NCBI RefSeq assembly: GCF_029868625.1
Contig: NZ_JARWOJ010000285.1
Span: 1-39,008, forward strand
DNA: 39,008 nucleotides
Reading direction: 5' to 3'
Source: Nocardia neocaledoniensis
Lineage (GTDB): Bacteria; Actinomycetota; Actinomycetes; Mycobacteriales; Mycobacteriaceae
Shown here: positions 15,868 through 39,008 of the stretch, piece after piece
How the letters are laid out: every line of letters starts with the position of its first letter
Position numbering within the stretch: position 1 is the stretch's first letter
Made by a program: the position numbers and the translations under genes
The notes under the pieces: model-generated
Told to the model about the DNA's origin: nothing
The model's input: only the letters and a program-made list of their open reading frames with translations
Database searches by the model: none

Positions 15868-15895
15868 CGCCTACCAGGTAGGACCCCGGTAGGCG
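15868..15895 (-). terminator. Hairpin terminator of the NRPS gene
   Basis: CGCCTACC and GGTAGGCG form a perfect 8-bp stem with a 12-base loop starting 10 bases after the NRPS stop codon; an alternative inner hairpin CCTACC-a-GGTAGG overlaps it. No T-run follows. Its position argues that the NRPS transcript is meant to end here rather than continue into another synthetase gene. Confidence 0.6.
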
Positions 15896-15904
15896 AGCCA
15901 TGTC

Positions 15905-39008
<23,104 letters not shown>

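Overview
The window comes from a very GC-rich actinomycete, most likely Nocardia or a close mycolic-acid relative (inference). The support is codon usage, an encapsulin/DyP-peroxidase pair of the Cfp29 type, several apparently leaderless promoters, many TetR/MarR/GlxA regulators and a giant non-ribosomal peptide synthetase (NRPS).

Left part (1-15160), a run of small independent units. (i) A DyP-type heme peroxidase ends in an encapsulin-targeting peptide and is followed with no gap by the encapsulin shell gene, so the two form a cargo/shell nanocompartment operon. A small two-helix membrane protein follows. (ii) A GlxA-type regulator faces a cofactor-free haloperoxidase/esterase-like hydrolase. 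(iii) A TetR regulator is divergent from an APC permease, two DUF1989 proteins (urea amidolyase-associated, carboxyguanidine deiminase-like) and a urea/guanidine carboxylase carboxyltransferase polypeptide. This looks like a nitrogen-scavenging set, but the biotin carboxylase, biotin carrier and allophanate hydrolase are not in the window. (iv) A Rid-family protein and a CGNR zinc-finger regulator share a 30-bp divergent promoter with a perfect palindrome. (v) A MarR regulator and an SGNH hydrolase share a compact promoter with two related operator boxes. (vi) A quinone-reductase-like MDR enzyme faces a TetR regulator.

Middle (15161-15774): a HicA/HicB toxin-antitoxin pair on the minus strand, with palindromes upstream of hicA.

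Right part (15905 to the window end, minus strand): one uninterrupted NRPS reading frame of about 7,700 codons whose 5' end lies outside the window. Visible order: C-A-T, C-A-T, C-A-T, C-A-T, C-A-T, C-A-T-E, C-A*. All seven C domains and the E domain keep their HHxxxDG motifs. Adenylation codes read from the sequence give Ser for modules 1 and 3, one shared unassigned code for modules 4 and 5, and unassigned codes for modules 2 and 6. The protein ends in a condensation domain plus a short, motif-less remnant of an adenylation domain, with no carrier and no thioesterase, and a strong hairpin follows the stop codon.

Most notable: three copies of a 57-bp (19-codon) element inserted in frame inside three NRPS domains, one in the opposite orientation; the degenerate C-A* terminus; and a 257-bp nearly identical tract shared by the two serine adenylation domains.
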